Positions 1 to 7,144 of a stretch of 7,613 nt of DNA are shown here, one piece after another. The stretch covers positions 1-7,613 of the forward strand of contig USTB01000033.1 in assembly GCA_900557635.1 (NCBI GenBank), written 5' to 3'. The DNA is from an uncultured Eubacteriales bacterium. GTDB lineage: Bacteria; Bacillota_A; Clostridia; Oscillospirales; CAG-272. The notes under the pieces are model-generated. The model saw only the letters and a list, made by a program, of their open reading frames with translations. It made no database searches and had not been told where the DNA came from. The first letter of the stretch is position 1. The number at the start of each line of letters is the position of its first letter. A program made the position numbers and the translations under genes.

Positions 1-724
1 TTGCAACGGATTCCTCGCCTGCAATGGTCAGATCGGTGAAAATGTTGACCTTGGCGATGCCGTTTGCAATGGACTGACGGAAATCGTCGTCGGACAGTCC
101 CGAGCCGCCGTGCAGTACCAGAGGCGTTTCGGTCGCCTGACGGATGGAACGGAGGATATCGAAATTCAGCTTCGGCTTGATCTTATATGCGCCGTGCGCC
201 GTACCGATGGCAATGGCAAGAGCATCGACTCCGGTCTTATCGAGGAAGTCGAGCGCTTCTGCGGGCGTGGTATAGCGATCCGTGTTGGCGTTATCACCCA
301 CGGTGGCATCGCCCACGTGACCGATCTCGCCCTCAACCGTTGCGCCGAACGCATGTGCGATGCGAACGATATTGCGGGTCTCGGCGGCATTTTCCTCGGG
401 GTCGCCGGCAGAGCCGTCGAACATGATGGAGCTGAATCCCAAGTGGAGCGCTTCCATGCAACGGTCGAAGGTCAGACCGTGGTCATAGTGCAGAACCACG
501 GGAACGGTGGCGCGCTTTGCGGCGGCAAGCAGGGAAGGCGCGATCAGCTTCAGCTCACCGTAGGGGAGCAGAACCTGCGCCGTACCGATGATGACGGGTG
601 CGCGAAGCTCTTCAGCGGCGGAAATGACTGCCTCCAGCATATCGGTGTCGGTGGTGTTGAACAGACCGACGGCATAATGATTCTTTTGTGCGTCTTTTAA
701 TACGGCATCCAGATTGACTAACAT
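1..724 (-). CDS. Class II ketose-bisphosphate aldolase, 3' end cut by the window edge
   Basis: Metal-dependent (class II) aldolase that would cleave a ketose (bis)phosphate to DHAP and an aldehyde in the cytoplasm. The 241 visible residues start at ATG 724 and run off the left edge. Family members have about 280-310 residues, so roughly 40-70 C-terminal residues are missing. The class II metal site is readable: HYDHG at 79-83 (general acid/base D81, metal ligand H82), GTAHGAYK at 174-181 (H177) and LHGGSG at 204-209 (H205). The phosphate-binding segment KVNIFTD at 225-231 departs from the N-[IV]-D-T-D usual in fructose-bisphosphate aldolases and the N-V-A-T-E of tagatose-bisphosphate aldolases, so the substrate is left open. 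The ribosome site AAAGGA (737-742) lies 12 bases before the ATG, a slightly long spacing. It follows the lyxose isomerase by 64 bases and probably acts downstream of it and of the PfkB kinase. Confidence 0.9.
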   Translation of the reverse strand, partial: MLVNLDAVLKDAQKNHYAVGLFNTTDTDMLEAVISAAEELRAPVIIGTAQVLLPYGELKLIAPSLLAAAKRATVPVVLHYDHGLTFDRCMEALHLGFSSIMFDGSAGDPEENAAETRNIVRIAHAFGATVEGEIGHVGDATVGDNANTDRYTTPAEALDFLDKTGVDALAIAIGTAHGAYKIKPKLNFDILRSIRQATETPLVLHGGSGLSDDDFRQSIANGIAKVNIFTDLTIAGEESVA

Positions 725-788
725 GGTTGCAATTTATCCTTTCAGTTCTATGAAATACTTTTTCATTTCGGGGGGGCGGGAACGTGTC

Positions 789-1376
<588 letters not shown>

Positions 1377-2420
1377 TTACAAGTTTTTGGGAAGCTCACA
1401 CCAGCCGCAACGGGCGATGGTCTCGGGCATTTCGTCCTTTGCGCGCATGCTGTCGATGGAATTTTCCGAGAACAGATTGCAGACAGCCGCCGCAGATGCA
1501 AATTCCAGCATTCCGCGGTCGCTCTTGCCGTAATAGATGCCGTACAGGCATCCTGCGCAAAAGGCATCGCCCGCGCCCACACTGCCTCGGATCTCGGCTT
1601 TCGGGATATTGACGGATGGCACTGCGGTAAACGCGCCCGACGCATCCATGCAGAATGAACAGCTCTTGCAGTGGACGACGACCTTTTCGCGCACGCCGCA
1701 TTCGATCATACGGCGCATGGTCTCGCGGATGTTTTCTACGTGCACCGACCCGTCGGGATAATACGGGTCAAGCCCCCATATGGAGGTGCTCTCGATCTCG
1801 TTGACGATCACATAATCGGTATAGCGCAGAGCGGGGATGATTTTTGCGGCATAATCCGCCGAGGAATCGCTGACGCAATCCACCGAGGTCTTGATCCCGC
1901 ACGCCTGCACATCATGCAGAAAACGCGCCATGACCGTGCCGTATTCGGAATCGTCCGCATCAAATGCGTCCAGGAGCAGGATGTATCCGATGTGGAGCAG
2001 GGAACAGTCGAGCGCGTCCAAATCCACGTCCGACGGGGAAAACTCCGCGTTTGCGCCGCGCGCATGGAAGAAGGTGCGCTCACCGGACGGCATGCTCATC
2101 ACGTCGGTGAATGAGGTCGGCTTGGTATCGGAAAGACGGATGGAGGCGGTATCGATTCCGAATTCACGCAGACGCGCGGTCACATATTGGCCGTATTCGT
2201 CTCTGCCCACCTTGCCGATGGCGCGGATGGGGAGCGTGGGATCGATCTTCGCCAGATTGATGCCGGTATTCGGCACACAGCCGCCCACCGATCTTGAAAT
2301 TTCGCGGATGTTGGCAAGCATACCCACCTTGGGGTAGCAGTCGATCCGCTTCACCAAGTCATTCAGGACATTGCCTGCAATGGCGATGCCGCGTCTGTTC
2401 TTTGCTGTATTGCTGTTCAT
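1377..2420 (-). CDS. PfkB-family carbohydrate kinase
   Basis: A 347-residue ATP-dependent sugar kinase of the ribokinase/PfkB superfamily, expected to phosphorylate a ketose or related sugar in the cytoplasm. Visible signatures are the N-terminal double-glycine sugar-binding stretch SVGGCVPNTGINLAKI (45-60 region), VGRDEYG at 71-77, the NxxE metal/phosphate motif (N207, E210) in VIVNEIES, and GSVGAGDAFCAG at 279-290 with catalytic base D285 in the anion hole. It is longer than typical ribokinases (about 300-310). ATG 2420 has the ribosome site TAAGGAG 10 bases upstream (2431-2437). It lies 57 bases after the cysteine desulfurase and 51 bases before the isomerase. By context it should phosphorylate the isomerase product (D-xylulose or D-fructose, for example) to feed the aldolase. 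Fructokinase, 1-phosphofructokinase-like or nucleoside-type activity cannot be told apart by eye. Confidence 0.9.
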   Translation of the reverse strand: MNSNTAKNRRGIAIAGNVLNDLVKRIDCYPKVGMLANIREISRSVGGCVPNTGINLAKIDPTLPIRAIGKVGRDEYGQYVTARLREFGIDTASIRLSDTKPTSFTDVMSMPSGERTFFHARGANAEFSPSDVDLDALDCSLLHIGYILLLDAFDADDSEYGTVMARFLHDVQACGIKTSVDCVSDSSADYAAKIIPALRYTDYVIVNEIESTSIWGLDPYYPDGSVHVENIRETMRRMIECGVREKVVVHCKSCSFCMDASGAFTAVPSVNIPKAEIRGSVGAGDAFCAGCLYGIYYGKSDRGMLEFASAAAVCNLFSENSIDSMRAKDEMPETIARCGWCELPKNL

Positions 2421-2477
2421 TGAGGTTTCTCTCCTTACCGTCGGATCAGTCGTTGGGGTTGGGGATGTCTGCGTGGG

Positions 2478-3659
2478 TCAATGGCGGCGTATCAGCTCCT
2501 GCACGCCCTCGCGCAGTGCCGCAAGGAAGCGCACAGCGTCGTCTGCGGTCACGCCCTCGTCCGTACTGACGCGGATGGTGGTGTCGGCTTCGCTGTCGGA
2601 AAGTCCGAACGCGCGCAGGACATAGCTCCCGTGCGCCGCATGGGATGAGCAGGCGGAGCCGGAGGAAACTGCAATGCCGCGGCTGTTGAGAAAATGCAAC
2701 ATGGTCTCCGAGCGGATGTCGGGCAGGGTCAGGCTGAGAATATGGGGCGACGTTTTTCCCTGCGGAATATTTGCGCGGACTCCCTGCGGCAGATTTTGCA
2801 GGACCGCTTCACGAAAGGCGGTCTGTGCGCCGTGATCGGGACAGTGAGATGCCGCCGCGCCGATTCCCACAATACCGGGCACGTTTTCCGTCCCCGAGCG
2901 GAAGCCGTTTTCCTGACCGCCGCCCAGGATCACGGGCGAGATCGCCTTGGCACGGAGCGCGGCGGGCGATACATACAGTGCGCCGATGCCCTTGGGACCG
3001 TGGATCTTATGTCCCGACACCGTAATAAGGTCGGCACCGAGGGACGGTACGCGGAAGGGAACATGCAGAAATCCCTGCACCGCATCGGTATGCGTGGTGC
3101 ACTTCGGATATTTGGCTTTGGCTTGGGCGAACAGGCTCTCCACGTCGTAACGTGCGCCCGTTTCGTTATTCACCAGCATGCAGGACACCAAAAAGGGTTC
3201 CTTTTCAAGCGCCTGCGCGATATCGTCCGCGTGGAGGACGCCGTCCCGTGTTTTGAGCCGATAGACATCGCAGCCCTCCTTTTCCAGCTTTTCGGCACAC
3301 TGCAGCACAGACGGATGCTCGCTGTCGGACACGATCAGCCTCAGTCGGCGATTGCGTTCCTTTGCCGCTGCACAGCCTAGAATCGCAAGGTTATTCGACT
3401 CGGAGCCGCTTGCAGTAAAGATCAGGGAACGGCGGTCTGTCATTGTGGTACAGGGTGCGCCCAGCGCCCGGAGAACATCGCTCCGCGCGCGGTCGCAAAG
3501 TGCCGCCGCCTCCTGTCCCGCAGTGTGCAGAGAAGAGGGATTGCCCCAGGTACGGAGCATCGCCTCCTGCATTTTCAGCGCCACTTCCTCGCTGACGCGG
3601 GTCGTGGCGCTGTTATCGAGATATAAAAGCTCAGTCAAACGAGAAGTTGAGGATGACAT
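2478..3659 (-). CDS. Cysteine desulfurase family protein (NifS/IscS-like)
   Basis: A 393-residue PLP-dependent class V aminotransferase-fold enzyme that takes sulfur from L-cysteine as an enzyme persulfide, yielding alanine and sulfur for Fe-S clusters or thiolated tRNA and cofactors. Landmarks: YLDNSATT at 13-20, SGSESNN at 84-90, SEHPSV at 113-118 (H115 stacks on PLP), NNETG at 164-168, TDAVQG at 191-196 (D192, Q195), the PLP lysine K218 in SGHKIHGPKG, GFRSGTEN at 252-259, and the catalytic cysteine C337 in SSGSACSSH. All key residues are present, and length fits the family (about 380-400). ATG 3659 overlaps the upstream lipoprotein gene by 29 bases and has a weak ribosome site GGAAG 9 bases upstream. 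An in-frame TTG at 3638 would start nearer the usual N-terminus but has no ribosome site. No IscU or ThiI gene is nearby, so the sulfur acceptor is unknown. Confidence 0.93.
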   Translation of the reverse strand: MSSSTSRLTELLYLDNSATTRVSEEVALKMQEAMLRTWGNPSSLHTAGQEAAALCDRARSDVLRALGAPCTTMTDRRSLIFTASGSESNNLAILGCAAAKERNRRLRLIVSDSEHPSVLQCAEKLEKEGCDVYRLKTRDGVLHADDIAQALEKEPFLVSCMLVNNETGARYDVESLFAQAKAKYPKCTTHTDAVQGFLHVPFRVPSLGADLITVSGHKIHGPKGIGALYVSPAALRAKAISPVILGGGQENGFRSGTENVPGIVGIGAAASHCPDHGAQTAFREAVLQNLPQGVRANIPQGKTSPHILSLTLPDIRSETMLHFLNSRGIAVSSGSACSSHAAHGSYVLRAFGLSDSEADTTIRVSTDEGVTADDAVRFLAALREGVQELIRRH

Positions 3660-4215
3660 TGTCTATTTCTTCCGTATGTGTTTCGTAATAATCGGGCAGT
3701 GCGGTGTAGGTGAGCATGTAGGCGTATCCGCCACGGATGCAAACGACCACGGTGTAGCGGTATTCCTGTCCCGTCACCTTCATGGAGCAACGGTACTTGT
3801 TTGCCGTCATGCCGCCGAAGGTGATCTTCACAGCCGCCTCTTCGTCGGTGATCTCGGGAGCGGTCTCTACCTCGGCGCTGGTTTCCTCGCTGTCCGAGAG
3901 GTAGCGGAAATCGGTGAAGGTGGTCTTGCAGTCCGCCACGTAGCGTGCCCAGTAATCGGCGGGGGAAATGTAGGTATCGTCGCCTGTCAGGCTGAAGGCA
4001 GTCAGGCTGATGTTGGAGCGGTCATCGGGGAAATATGCCGATGTGACATGCGTCGTGAGATCGACCGTCCATTTTTCGGGCACATACAGGGTATAATCCA
4101 CATTATCGTTTTCTACGCGCTTCATGCCCGCAGGATGCCAGTTGTCCTTGTCGGTACATCCGCAAAGGAAAAGGGTCACGGCAAGAAACAGAACCGCAAC
4201 GCGAATATATTTCAT
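3631..4215 (-). CDS. Small predicted lipoprotein, function unknown
   Basis: A 194-residue secreted protein I cannot assign to a named function. The N-terminus is a lipoprotein signal: MKYIR, a hydrophobic stretch (about 6-17), then the lipobox L-C-G-C ending in C20, which would be lipidated so the protein sits on the outer face of the cytoplasmic membrane. Cys at the -2 position of the lipobox is less common but tolerated. The mature part has YTLYVPEKWTVD at 41-52, an acidic stretch about 108-127, and a strand-rich end (EYRYTVVVCIRGGYAYMLTY, 151-170) followed by a helix-like segment. This layout recalls PsbP/DcrB-like small domains, which is only a fold guess. ATG 4215 has GAGG 8 bases upstream and a good promoter further up (4248-4277). 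It is the first gene of the leftward unit, and its last 29 bases overlap the cysteine desulfurase start. Confidence 0.85.
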   Translation of the reverse strand: MKYIRVAVLFLAVTLFLCGCTDKDNWHPAGMKRVENDNVDYTLYVPEKWTVDLTTHVTSAYFPDDRSNISLTAFSLTGDDTYISPADYWARYVADCKTTFTDFRYLSDSEETSAEVETAPEITDEEAAVKITFGGMTANKYRCSMKVTGQEYRYTVVVCIRGGYAYMLTYTALPDYYETHTEEIDNVILNFSFD

Positions 4216-4247
4216 ATAATAGTCCTCACAGTATCTGCATTTTACTC

Positions 4248-4277
4248 ATTCTACCACCGTTATCCGCGTTTTTTCAA
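4248..4277 (-). promoter_or_regulatory. Candidate housekeeping promoter for the leftward lipoprotein/desulfurase unit
   Basis: On the minus strand, TTGAAA (4277-4272) and TAGAAT (4253-4248) are separated by 18 bases. Each matches the sigma-70/sigma-A consensus at four or five of six positions. Transcription would begin near 4241, giving a leader of about 25 bases before ATG 4215 that contains the GAGG ribosome site. No second convincing promoter is seen before the sugar genes. Confidence 0.55.
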
Positions 4278-4286
4278 GCATAATAT

Positions 4287-4294
4287 TGTTAACA
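4287..4294. repeat. Short perfect palindrome TGTTAACA between divergent promoters
   Basis: An 8-base perfect palindrome in the AT-rich centre of the 166-base divergent region, between the leftward -35 (ending 4277) and the rightward promoter (from about 4309). It could be a regulator half-site or chance. Nothing else in 4216-4381 beyond the two promoters and ribosome sites stands out, and no riboswitch-like structure is seen. Confidence 0.2.
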
Positions 4295-4308
4295 TTCCCT
4301 CGCGGCTC

Positions 4309-4337
4309 TTTTCAAAAAGGCGAAAATGTGATAAAAT
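4309..4337 (+). promoter_or_regulatory. Candidate extended -10 promoter for thiN
   Basis: TAAAAT at 4332-4337 is preceded by TGTGA (4327-4331), the Gram-positive TRTG-extended -10 arrangement. A -35 is poor (TTTTCA at 4309-4314 with 17 bases, or TTTCAA with 16), which an extended -10 can tolerate. Transcription would start near 4344, leaving only about 38 bases before ATG 4382. That is too short for a TPP riboswitch. Confidence 0.5.
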
Positions 4338-4381
4338 ATCCCTGTATCAAGCATTAATATGAGCAACGGAGCGAAAGCGAT

Positions 4382-5041
4382 ATGAAATCCTGTTTTATTT
4401 TCGGCGCGGGAGACGTACCGACATCGGTTTTTCCGCGCGAGGCGGGTGATCTGGTCATTGCCGCCGACGGCGGACTTGCCGTGCTGTCCCGATTCGGCAT
4501 GGAGCCTGATTTGCTTTTGGGAGATTTCGATTCTCTTGCAGAAGCCGACATCACGCTCCCCGAGCATGTCATTCGTGTTCCCGTGGAAAAGGACGATACC
4601 GACATGGCGTTAGCCGTCCGTCACGGACTTCACCTCGGATTTCGCCGCTTTTATCTCTACGGCGGCACCGGCGGGCGCATGGATCATACCATGGCGAACT
4701 GGCAATTGCTTCTCTCTCTGGAAAGGGCGAATGCGGACGCATATCTCATCGGCGGCGGATATGTCGCCACGGTCATGGGTGCAGGCTTGATCCGATTGCC
4801 GCGCCGCACGGACGGAATCCTCTCGGCGTTTGCGTTCGGCGGGGACTGCTCGGGTGTCACGGAGCACGGGGTGCAATACCGCATCGACGGTGTCGGGCTG
4901 TTTTGCGACAGAGCGCTGGGCGTTTCCAATCACTTCATCGGTGAAGAACCGGAAATTTCCCTCGGTACAGGACATCTGCTTTTGATGTGGGAGGGCGAGA
5001 ATCTCCTGCCGATTGCAAGAAAACGCGCGCTTCCCGCTTGA
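4382..5041 (+). CDS. thiN: Thiamine pyrophosphokinase (thiamine diphosphokinase)
   Basis: A 219-residue cytoplasmic enzyme that transfers pyrophosphate from ATP to thiamine, giving thiamine pyrophosphate and AMP, as used in thiamine salvage. The N-terminal catalytic domain shows IAADGGLAVL at 26-35 (D29), the signature LLLGDFDSL at 44-52, KDDTDMALA at 70-78 and GGTGGRMDHTMAN at 94-106. The C-terminal beta-sandwich domain that completes the thiamine pocket carries the typical SNHF at 182-185. Length matches the family (about 210-220). ATG 4382 has GGAG 10 bases upstream. In many Bacillota thiN follows rsgA and rpe, but here it is the first gene after a divergent promoter region, with ribokinase 76 bases downstream. 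No thiamine riboswitch or thiamine transporter is in view. Confidence 0.93.
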   Translation: MKSCFIFGAGDVPTSVFPREAGDLVIAADGGLAVLSRFGMEPDLLLGDFDSLAEADITLPEHVIRVPVEKDDTDMALAVRHGLHLGFRRFYLYGGTGGRMDHTMANWQLLLSLERANADAYLIGGGYVATVMGAGLIRLPRRTDGILSAFAFGGDCSGVTEHGVQYRIDGVGLFCDRALGVSNHFIGEEPEISLGTGHLLLMWEGENLLPIARKRALPA

Positions 5042-5065
5042 TTTTGCCGAAAAATGTGATATACT
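5038..5065 (+). promoter_or_regulatory. Candidate promoter for rbsK, overlapping the thiN stop codon
   Basis: TTGATT (5038-5043) and TATACT (5060-5065) are spaced by 16 bases, with TGTGA directly before the -10, so it is an extended -10 promoter. The -35 overlaps the TGA stop of thiN. Transcription should begin near 5072, inside the palindrome at 5066-5078. It would let rbsK and downstream genes be expressed separately from thiN. Confidence 0.6.
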
Positions 5066-5078
5066 GGTATCAGATACC
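5066..5078. promoter_or_regulatory. Perfect palindrome GGTATC-A-GATACC at the rbsK transcription start, candidate operator
   Basis: Two perfect 6-base inverted arms around one central base, immediately after the -10 hexamer and over the expected start point. This is the classic place for a repressor operator. The repressor is not in the window and the site matches no named consensus I can assign. The arms are too short and the loop too small for a terminator hairpin, and no T-run follows. Confidence 0.45.
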
Positions 5079-5117
5079 GAATCGTCGGTTTGAAAAACAT
5101 AGGATAGGTGACGGAAT

Positions 5118-6056
5118 ATGATGCGAAAGCCCAGAATTCTCACGATGAGCTCAGCCAACATGGACATTCTTCTTCGGCTGAACGCCATCCCGCGTGCGGG
5201 AGAAACCGTAATTGAAGGAAACGACTATTCCTATCAGCCGGGAGGAAAGGGCGCAAATGCGGCGGTCGCCGCCGCAAGATTAGGTGCCGACAGTGTGTTT
5301 GCCACCCGCTTGGGGAACGACCTCAACGGCAGAATGCTGATGAAATTCTATGAGGACAACGGGATCGACACGCGGTTCATCGTTTCCGACCCCGACGAAA
5401 AAACGGGACTTGCCGTCGTCATGGTGGAAAAGAACGGGCAAAACCGCATCGTGGTGTATCCCGGCGCCAATAAGAACATGTCGCCGTCCGATGCGGACGA
5501 TGCGCTTTCCTGTCTGCCTGACGCCCTGTTCCTGCAATGCGAAATCGCGCAGGACGCCCTCATTTACGCCACACAGCGCGCCAAATCCAAATGCATTCCC
5601 GTATTTGTGGACGCGGGTCCCGCCGTGCGCGATCTGCCCCTGGAAAAGCTCGAAAACGTCGAGATCTTTTCGCCCAACGAGATCGAGGCGGAGGCATACA
5701 CGGGCATCCGTCCCGACACCATGCAGAACTGCATGAAGGTCGCGCTTGCATTACAGAAGAGGACGCGGGCAAAATATATCGTGTTAAAGCGCGGCGCTTA
5801 TGTGTACGACGGAAAGTATTATCAATTTGTCGCCGCCTATGAGGTCAAGGCAGTGGACACCACGGGGTGCGGCGATGCCTTCAGTGCCGCCATGGTGCTG
5901 GAATATCTCCGCTCCGGCTCGATCTCCCGCGCCGTGGAATATGCGAACATCGTGGGTGCGATCACGGTCATGCGGGCAGGCGGCGCGGCTTCTGTCCCCA
6001 CGCAGAAGCGCGTTGCGGAATTTATAGAGCGGAACAAGCTCGATTTCGAGCTGTAA
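5118..6056 (+). CDS. rbsK: Ribokinase (PfkB family)
   Basis: A 312-residue kinase expected to convert D-ribose and ATP to ribose 5-phosphate in the cytoplasm. Residues known to bind ribose in E. coli RbsK are matched: N14 and D16 in SSANMDILL, GGKGAN at 42-47, and E142. The NxxE motif is N187/E190 in SPNEIE. The ATP/anion-hole motif DTTGCGDAFSAAM at 247-259 holds catalytic base D253, with Cys in place of the common Ala in GAGD. Length is typical. ATG 5118 is preceded by AGGTG about 7 bases upstream, and a second ATG follows at once (5121). It has its own candidate promoter and operator-like palindrome. No ribose transporter is nearby, so salvage of ribose from nucleosides is as plausible as uptake. 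A different pentose or nucleoside substrate cannot be excluded. It is only distantly similar to the PfkB kinase at 1377-2420. Confidence 0.9.
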   Translation: MMRKPRILTMSSANMDILLRLNAIPRAGETVIEGNDYSYQPGGKGANAAVAAARLGADSVFATRLGNDLNGRMLMKFYEDNGIDTRFIVSDPDEKTGLAVVMVEKNGQNRIVVYPGANKNMSPSDADDALSCLPDALFLQCEIAQDALIYATQRAKSKCIPVFVDAGPAVRDLPLEKLENVEIFSPNEIEAEAYTGIRPDTMQNCMKVALALQKRTRAKYIVLKRGAYVYDGKYYQFVAAYEVKAVDTTGCGDAFSAAMVLEYLRSGSISRAVEYANIVGAITVMRAGGAASVPTQKRVAEFIERNKLDFEL

Positions 6057-6072
6057 ACACAGAAAATCAAGG

Positions 6073-6078
6073 AAAGGA
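6073..6078 (+). promoter_or_regulatory. Ribosome binding site deciding the hydrolase start
   Basis: AAAGGA ends 10 bases before an in-frame GTG (6089) and 28 bases before the in-frame ATG (6107), which has no ribosome site of its own. Spacing favours the GTG. Confidence 0.5.
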
Positions 6079-6088
6079 ACGCCGTCCC

Positions 6089-7144
6089 GTGCGGCGCATA
6101 CCGAATATGAACATTACAAAGCAGGAATTTACCCTTCCGTCCACCGACGGGGTTCACCCTCTCGCCTGTTGTATGTGGACACCGGATGTTCCCGTGCGCG
6201 GCGTGATCCACGTCGTTCACGGTATGGTGGAGCACATCGGACGTTACGAATACTTCGCTTACAAAATGGCGGAGCGCGGCTACTGTGTGTGCGGAGACGA
6301 TCATCTCGGTCACGGCAAGACCGCCGCCGATCCATCGGAATACGGATATTTCGGCGAAAAGGACGGATATCTCCATCTGGTACGGGACGAAGAGGTACTG
6401 CGCCGTCACATGCGCACGGTCTACCGTCACGCGCCGTATATCATGCTCGGACATTCCATGGGTTCATTCATCGCACGTGCCTATGCGGTACAGCCGTCCG
6501 AGGACTACCGTGCGCGCGACCGCAAGGAGGACGACGAAATTCCGCGTCTCGGGCACGGGCTTGACGGACTGATCATATGCGGCACGGCGGGAACGCAGTC
6601 CCATCTGTCGCTCGGTATGACCCTGTGCCGCGCCGTGGCGTCCCTGCGCAGTAAAAAATACCGCAGTCGGCTGATCGAACGGCTTGCCGGCGGCGCGTTC
6701 CAGACCAAATTCAGCGACGAAACGGACGCGCCCCATTCCTGGCTCTGCAAGGACGTTGCCGTGCGTCAGGCGTATGCCAACGACCCAATGTGTCAGTTTT
6801 CCTTCACGGTCGGCGGTTATTTGGATCTGTTCACTCTGCTTCGGTCGGTCACCGGTGCCGAATGGGCGTCAAAAATTCCGAAGTCCCTGCCAATTCTGGT
6901 CATTGCAGGTGAGGACGATCCCGTGGGAAACTCCGGAAAGGGTCCGCGTGAGGTCTATTCGCTTCTTGAGGAAGCGGAGGTCAACGAGCTTCGTATTCAT
7001 ATGTACGAAAATTGCCGTCATGAGATCCTGAACGAGCCGGAAAAGGATACCGTTATTTCGGATATCGCGGATTTTTGCGCATCGGTCACAGACGGTGTCG
7101 CCGCCGCAGAAGGAGCAAGCGATGGAACGTTACCTCGGGATTGA
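6089..7144 (+). CDS. Alpha/beta hydrolase (monoacylglycerol lipase / serine aminopeptidase S33 type)
   Basis: A 351-residue serine hydrolase, likely acting on a lipid or small ester, with no signal peptide visible. Counting from GTG 6089: oxyanion segment HGMVEH at 44-49, the DDHLGHGKT stretch at 70-78, nucleophile elbow GHSMGS with S123, acid D277 in GEDDPVG and H311 in CRHEILNE, so the triad is complete. Residues about 137-157 form a charged insert (DYRARDRKEDDE is its core) between the nucleophile helix and the LDGLIICGT strand, and the protein is longer than usual relatives (about 300-320). The start is uncertain: ATG 6107 (345 residues) aligns well with relatives, but only GTG 6089 has a suitably spaced ribosome site. 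The frame stays open further upstream, but that part lies inside rbsK. The gene begins 32 bases after rbsK, and its last 23 bases overlap ruvX. The C-terminal tail (about 335-351) is low-complexity and probably not structural. Confidence 0.85.
   Translation: MRRIPNMNITKQEFTLPSTDGVHPLACCMWTPDVPVRGVIHVVHGMVEHIGRYEYFAYKMAERGYCVCGDDHLGHGKTAADPSEYGYFGEKDGYLHLVRDEEVLRRHMRTVYRHAPYIMLGHSMGSFIARAYAVQPSEDYRARDRKEDDEIPRLGHGLDGLIICGTAGTQSHLSLGMTLCRAVASLRSKKYRSRLIERLAGGAFQTKFSDETDAPHSWLCKDVAVRQAYANDPMCQFSFTVGGYLDLFTLLRSVTGAEWASKIPKSLPILVIAGEDDPVGNSGKGPREVYSLLEEAEVNELRIHMYENCRHEILNEPEKDTVISDIADFCASVTDGVAAAEGASDGTLPRD
7110..7115 (+). promoter_or_regulatory. Ribosome binding site of ruvX, inside the hydrolase gene
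   Basis: AAGGAG, six bases before ATG 7122. It fixes the start there rather than at the in-frame GTG 27 bases upstream, which lacks a site. Confidence 0.7.

Noticed and set aside
110..700. Rightward open frame of 196 codons opposite the aldolase
   Set aside because: The minus-strand frame encodes an unmistakable class II aldolase with all metal ligands; the plus-strand product resembles nothing.
734..766. Ten-codon leftward frame (MKKYFIELKG) just before the aldolase
   Set aside because: It has no ribosome site, and its end simply contains the aldolase's own AAAGGA element.
2694..3380. Rightward open frame of 228 codons opposite the cysteine desulfurase
   Set aside because: Shadow of a gene with complete PLP and catalytic-cysteine motifs; no ribosome site.
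3352..4362. Long rightward open frame (336 codons) opposite the desulfurase and lipoprotein genes
   Set aside because: It is antisense to two well-supported genes, has no ribosome site or recognisable domain, and such mirror frames are common in GC-rich coding DNA.
4338..4381. Possible TPP riboswitch in the thiN leader
   Set aside because: The leader is about 40 bases, far shorter than a TPP aptamer, and lacks its conserved core.
5867..6088. Upstream extension of the hydrolase frame into rbsK
   Set aside because: It overlaps the conserved C-terminal third of ribokinase in another frame and encodes arginine-rich sequence with no similarity to hydrolases.
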